DNA of 64,000 nucleotides from Penelope pileata (taxonomy: Eukaryota > Chordata > Aves > Galliformes > Cracidae). The position numbers were made by a program, and so were the translations under genes. The first letter of the stretch is position 1; every line of letters starts with the position of its first letter. The notes below the pieces were generated by a model, which worked only from the letters and a program-made list of their open reading frames with translations, was not told where the DNA came from and did no database searches. The stretch spans positions 932,765-996,764 of the forward strand of contig WBMW01000471.1 in NCBI GenBank assembly GCA_013396635.1, in the 5' to 3' direction. Below are positions 60,721 to 64,000 of this stretch, in pieces.

Positions 60721-61739
60721 CTACAGGCAGCAGCGGGGCTGGAATATCACCACGCATCCCACGGGCTGGGGCTCTGACAAAGCCATTTCGGTGCCGTTCA
60801 GGTGCCCACATCCCCTCCATGCAATGCCCACCATGTGCCAGCGCAGTGCCATGCACAGGGCTGTGCTGGGTGCCCCAGGGCAGCCCCATCCCTGTGCTCA
60901 CCAAGTTGGGCCGGGCATCTACAGGCAGCTCACCCCCATCATCCTCCTGGAGCAAAGCACAAGGCCGGAGTGCAGCCCTGCACCAGGCTCTGGGTGCATC
61001 CTTTGCTCCGCCTCGATGTCACTGCCCAGCGTTGGGTGGCTGCCCCATGCCCAGGAGCACATCCTGCATCACAGAGGGGAAAGGGAGGAGTGATTCTGCA
61101 ATCCTGCACGCTGCTGCAGGGCCCGAGAGCCAGCGAGGACCCCTGGGACGCACGGCACTCTATAAATCTGAGCTGTTATTATTATAAAACCAATCTCCAC
61201 CACATCTCTTAAGCACGCAGATTAACTGTGCAATAACACCAGCTATAATGAGCATCATAAAAGTCAGGAATGGGAATGCCAATGGGTCAGCGAGTCCGTC
61301 CCAAGGGCTGCTCCCCATGGCCCCAGGCAAGGAACCCCGGGTGCCCAGGAGGGCAGTGCTGGGCAGGGCAGTGCCGGCACCAGCAGGGCAGCAGTGCCCT
61401 GAGCTCCTCTGTCCCATAGGGGTTTGTGCCCCTTCTCTCCCATCCTGACCTTTCCTCACCCACGCCTTGGGACTGGGCTGTCACTGCTTTTCACAGCACG
61501 GGCTCTGAAGGCCTCCCTGACAGCCACAAAGTGCTCCCGGCCCCATGGGCCAGGGGCTGTGACCCCCCCGTCTGCCCTCCCTCCCACCCAGGCTCAGCCC
61601 ACAGCCCCCAGGCAGAGCCCCCCAGCACTCAGCCCTCCCCCAGCCCCGCTCCTGGAGCTGCCCTGGCCCTGATGCCGCTCCCCACGGGCAGGGGCAAGGG
61701 CAGGGGGAGGGCTCCGTGCCCAATTAGCCCCGCTGGGTG

Positions 61740-62460
61740 ATGGGCTCTGTGCTGGGTGATGAGCTGTGCGATCGCAAATCCCAACCTCCTTCGCGGCGGC
61801 AGCTAACAAGATAATGAGTATTTTCATCGGCTGCAGATAACGCAAACATCTGCGCTGACACAGACGCTGCCGGGGGGCGCGGGGTGGCAGCAGCTCCCTG
61901 GCACCCCTGGGCAGCAGGGGCTGTGACGGCAGCCAAAGGCTCAGCCCTGAGTTCCAGCTCCACGAGCAATGGCCACAGAGCACCCGGGCGCTGCACCAGG
62001 TGGAGCTGCTGCTGCCATGGGGTGGGACAGGGCAGAGCAGCCCAGGGGTCCTGGCCCCATCCTCGAGTCCCACCCACACCAGGAGTCCAAATCCCTCCCG
62101 TCCATAAGCCACACCTATTGCTAACATCTCCGTCAGCGCTGTTTAAAAACATTTTTCTCCCTCCCACCCACCCCCCCGCCTTGTCCCTAGGGTATCATTT
62201 GCACCTCGCTTGCTTTTGTTTTGCAACAATAATAAAAAAGAATTGCTAACAATCCCGTGCAAAAGCATGTGGCTGCAGCCTGTCGGAAATCGCAGCTCAA
62301 AGCAGCGCAATCTGTTCTCCTGCTCTGTGGGATGCTAACTTTGAAACGGAGCGGGGCTGGCGCAGGCGGGACGCGATGGGAAGCTAACTGCCGGGGTGCT
62401 GTGCTAATTGCATTACTCATCTGTAGCCTCAGCTCGACGAAAGCTCAGGGCTGATCCTGG
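61740..62460. other. AT-rich islands in GC-rich intron
   Basis: Blocks such as GCTAACAAGATAATGAGT, CAATAATAAAAAAGAATTGC and GTGCTAATTGCATTACTC are interspersed with GC-rich sequence. No gene or repeat is seen. Confidence 0.25.
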
Positions 62461-62651
62461 CCGCTGCAGACGCACTCAAAATACGTAAAATGTGTCTGCG
62501 GGCTCTGAACAGGGCTGGGTGGAGGCAGGAGAGCAGCCAGGATGGCCCCAGTGGGGTGAGAGGTGGAAAACACGGGGGTGGTGATGCCACTGCACGCAGC
62601 AGCAAACAGCGCGGTGACAAGCAGGATGCTCCTGCAGCGGCTCCCAGCCAG

Positions 62652-62816
62652 AGAATCGAACACATAGAGTCATTAAGGCTGGAAAAGCCCTCTCAGATCC
62701 CCAAGTCCAACCCCAGCCCATCCCACCATGCCCACTGACCATGGCCCTCAGTGCCACATCTCCACATTTCCTGAACACCTCCAGGGACGGTGACTCCTCC
62801 GCTCCCTGGGCAGCTC
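62652..62816 (-). mobile_element. CR1 LINE 3' tail
   Basis: The plus strand reads AGAATCGAACACATAGAGTC, then TTAAGGCTGGAAAAGCCCTC and AACACCTCCAGGGACGGTGA, which is the reverse complement of a CR1 end. It closely resembles the copy at 6581. Confidence 0.88.
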
Positions 62817-63760
62817 GTGGTTCAGCTCCAGAGGAGCGAGGCCTGAGGCATTAACCTGCCTTGGAAAGGCATCGTCGCTTCCAACCAGCGTGTCTGAAGC
62901 TCCGGAGTGTGAACAGGTAATGGAATTGCAGCAACAAATAATAAAAAGAGGAATGAAATGGGAGGCAGCCACTGGAAAAGAGATCCATCCGTTATCCCGG
63001 CCTGAAGGGTAATAGGTAAACAAGGCGCTCCGGTGCCGCTGGCACGGAGCTTGCCAGCACAGGAATAATAAACAGCGCAATTATCACTGCTGCACTCCGA
63101 GGTTTCAAAGAGGAGAAAAAATAAATCAATGGCGTTAATTTAACCAGTTACACACTTCATGCCTGCGATGCTGCAGGGCAGCGCGGTGGCCTCGCCAGGG
63201 CACATGCTCCCAAAGGGCAGAGCAAAGCCCCTGCACGGCCACGATGCTGCAGCCAGCAGAGCACCTGCCCCAGTGCCGCAGCACCCATGGGGTGGGCACT
63301 GGGTGCTGGGCAAGCCCTGGGCACTGAGTGGTGCTGGGTGAGCCCTGGGGCAGGGATGTCTCCAAATCCAGCTCTGGGCAGGGCTACACCGAGCTGCCAG
63401 CCTGCCCCACTGGTTTATTAAGGGCTGAGAAGCAGCGAGAGGAAGGAAGAAGACAGATTTAAAATTAACTTGCCCAACTCTCCATCAATATTATGACAAA
63501 TCCCCACATCGGTTCATCAGCCCGGCACTGCCTGGCAGCATCTGCAGGGCTCTGTGGTGGCACTGCCAGGCAGGCAGTGTATGGGCACGGGCACCCATCC
63601 CTCTGCAGCTCCCAGCAAACCCCTCGTGTCCCCACCAGCCTGGGACAGGCTGTGGTTCCATGTCCCTTCCCTGAAGCAGAGAAGAAGCACTGTTTTCCAG
63701 GCAGTGGGAGGCTACAAGGTTGGGTTTGCAGAGGGAATGGAGCAGGAAGGTGCTTGGCAT

Positions 63761-63789
63761 GGCACAGCTTGGCACAGCTTGGCACAGCA
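63761..63789. repeat. 10-bp tandem repeat GGCACAGCTT
   Basis: Two exact copies and a third partial copy of GGCACAGCTT are preceded by a related TGCTTGGCAT. Confidence 0.9.
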
Positions 63790-64000
63790 GCCCTGCAGCC
63801 TCCAGGGCCACCCTCCCTGGCTACAAAGATATGAATACACTCAGCATTCAGGACTTTTCTTGCATCAAGCAGCAAGGCAGCACCAACACGAATCCTCTCC
63901 CCACTGCACCATCAAATATCCACCCTCCTCCTCCTCCCCGGAGCCATTTTGGCCACTTTTCTGCCCCAACACCCAGGAACTCCCCAGCTTCACTGCACCA

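Larger units (their letters stand above)
54319..64000 (-). other. ASTN2: ASTN2 intron (partial, upstream of first exon seen)
   Basis: No ASTN2 coding exon could be recognised here. The open frames present (for example 55007-55960 and 58580-59416, plus strand) are GC-rich or low-complexity and have no recognisable domain. The stretch contains one CR1 tail at 62652, simple repeats, and AT-rich islands at 57290, 59160, 60420, 61160 and 62090. Small exons could be missed by eye. Confidence 0.6.

Noticed and set aside
61160..61459. Minus-strand frame with a hydrophobic stretch, as a membrane-protein exon
   Set aside because: The hydrophobic segment comes from an AT-rich island translated by chance. 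It does not match astrotactin and lacks convincing splice sites in phase.

Overview
The window is nuclear DNA from a bird, most likely a galliform such as chicken, turkey or quail. Three things support this. The single complete protein-coding gene is a vertebrate TRIM32. The split gene around it is ASTN2 (astrotactin-2). The only recognisable interspersed repeats are CR1 LINE tails, the dominant avian retroelement. The high GC content, very short introns (one is 77 bp) and many GC-rich open frames without protein character fit an avian microchromosome. The exact species cannot be read from the sequence.

Layout. ASTN2 lies on the minus strand and crosses the whole window, entering at the right. 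Six consecutive internal coding exons can be placed to the base with GT/AG junctions and a continuous reading phase: 54318-54194, 54116-54012, 52564-52385, 32024-31759, 22156-22023 and 21057-20909. Together they encode about 319 codons covering the end of the MACPF domain, the cysteine-rich EGF-like segment and the start of the fibronectin type III domain. The earlier exons (above 64000) and later exons (FnIII remainder, annexin-like domain, 3'UTR) were not found here. The 20.4-kb intron 52384-32025 holds TRIM32 on the plus strand: a CpG-island promoter with a non-coding exon 1 near 39.9 kb, an intron, and a single coding exon (start 42792, stop 44735) with a polyadenylation signal at 44931. 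This antisense nesting of TRIM32 in ASTN2 is the same arrangement as in mammals.

The TRIM32 promoter region is present twice in tandem (39693-40537 and 40539-41371), almost identical and separated by a single undetermined base. This looks like two alleles left unmerged in the assembly, though a real duplication cannot be excluded from sequence alone.

The rest is intron. It contains eight CR1 fragments in both orientations, a few simple repeats, several GC/CpG-rich patches that could be alternative promoters (one with a clear TATA box next to a palindromic CRE at 23137-23157), CTCF-like motifs on both sides of and inside the TRIM32 promoter region, and AT-rich islands rich in homeodomain-type sites that resemble conserved non-coding elements. 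No tRNA, rRNA, CRISPR array or other gene was seen, and I found no convincing novel protein system. The points most worth checking are the promoter duplication, the intronic promoter candidates and the CTCF-like sites around the nested gene.
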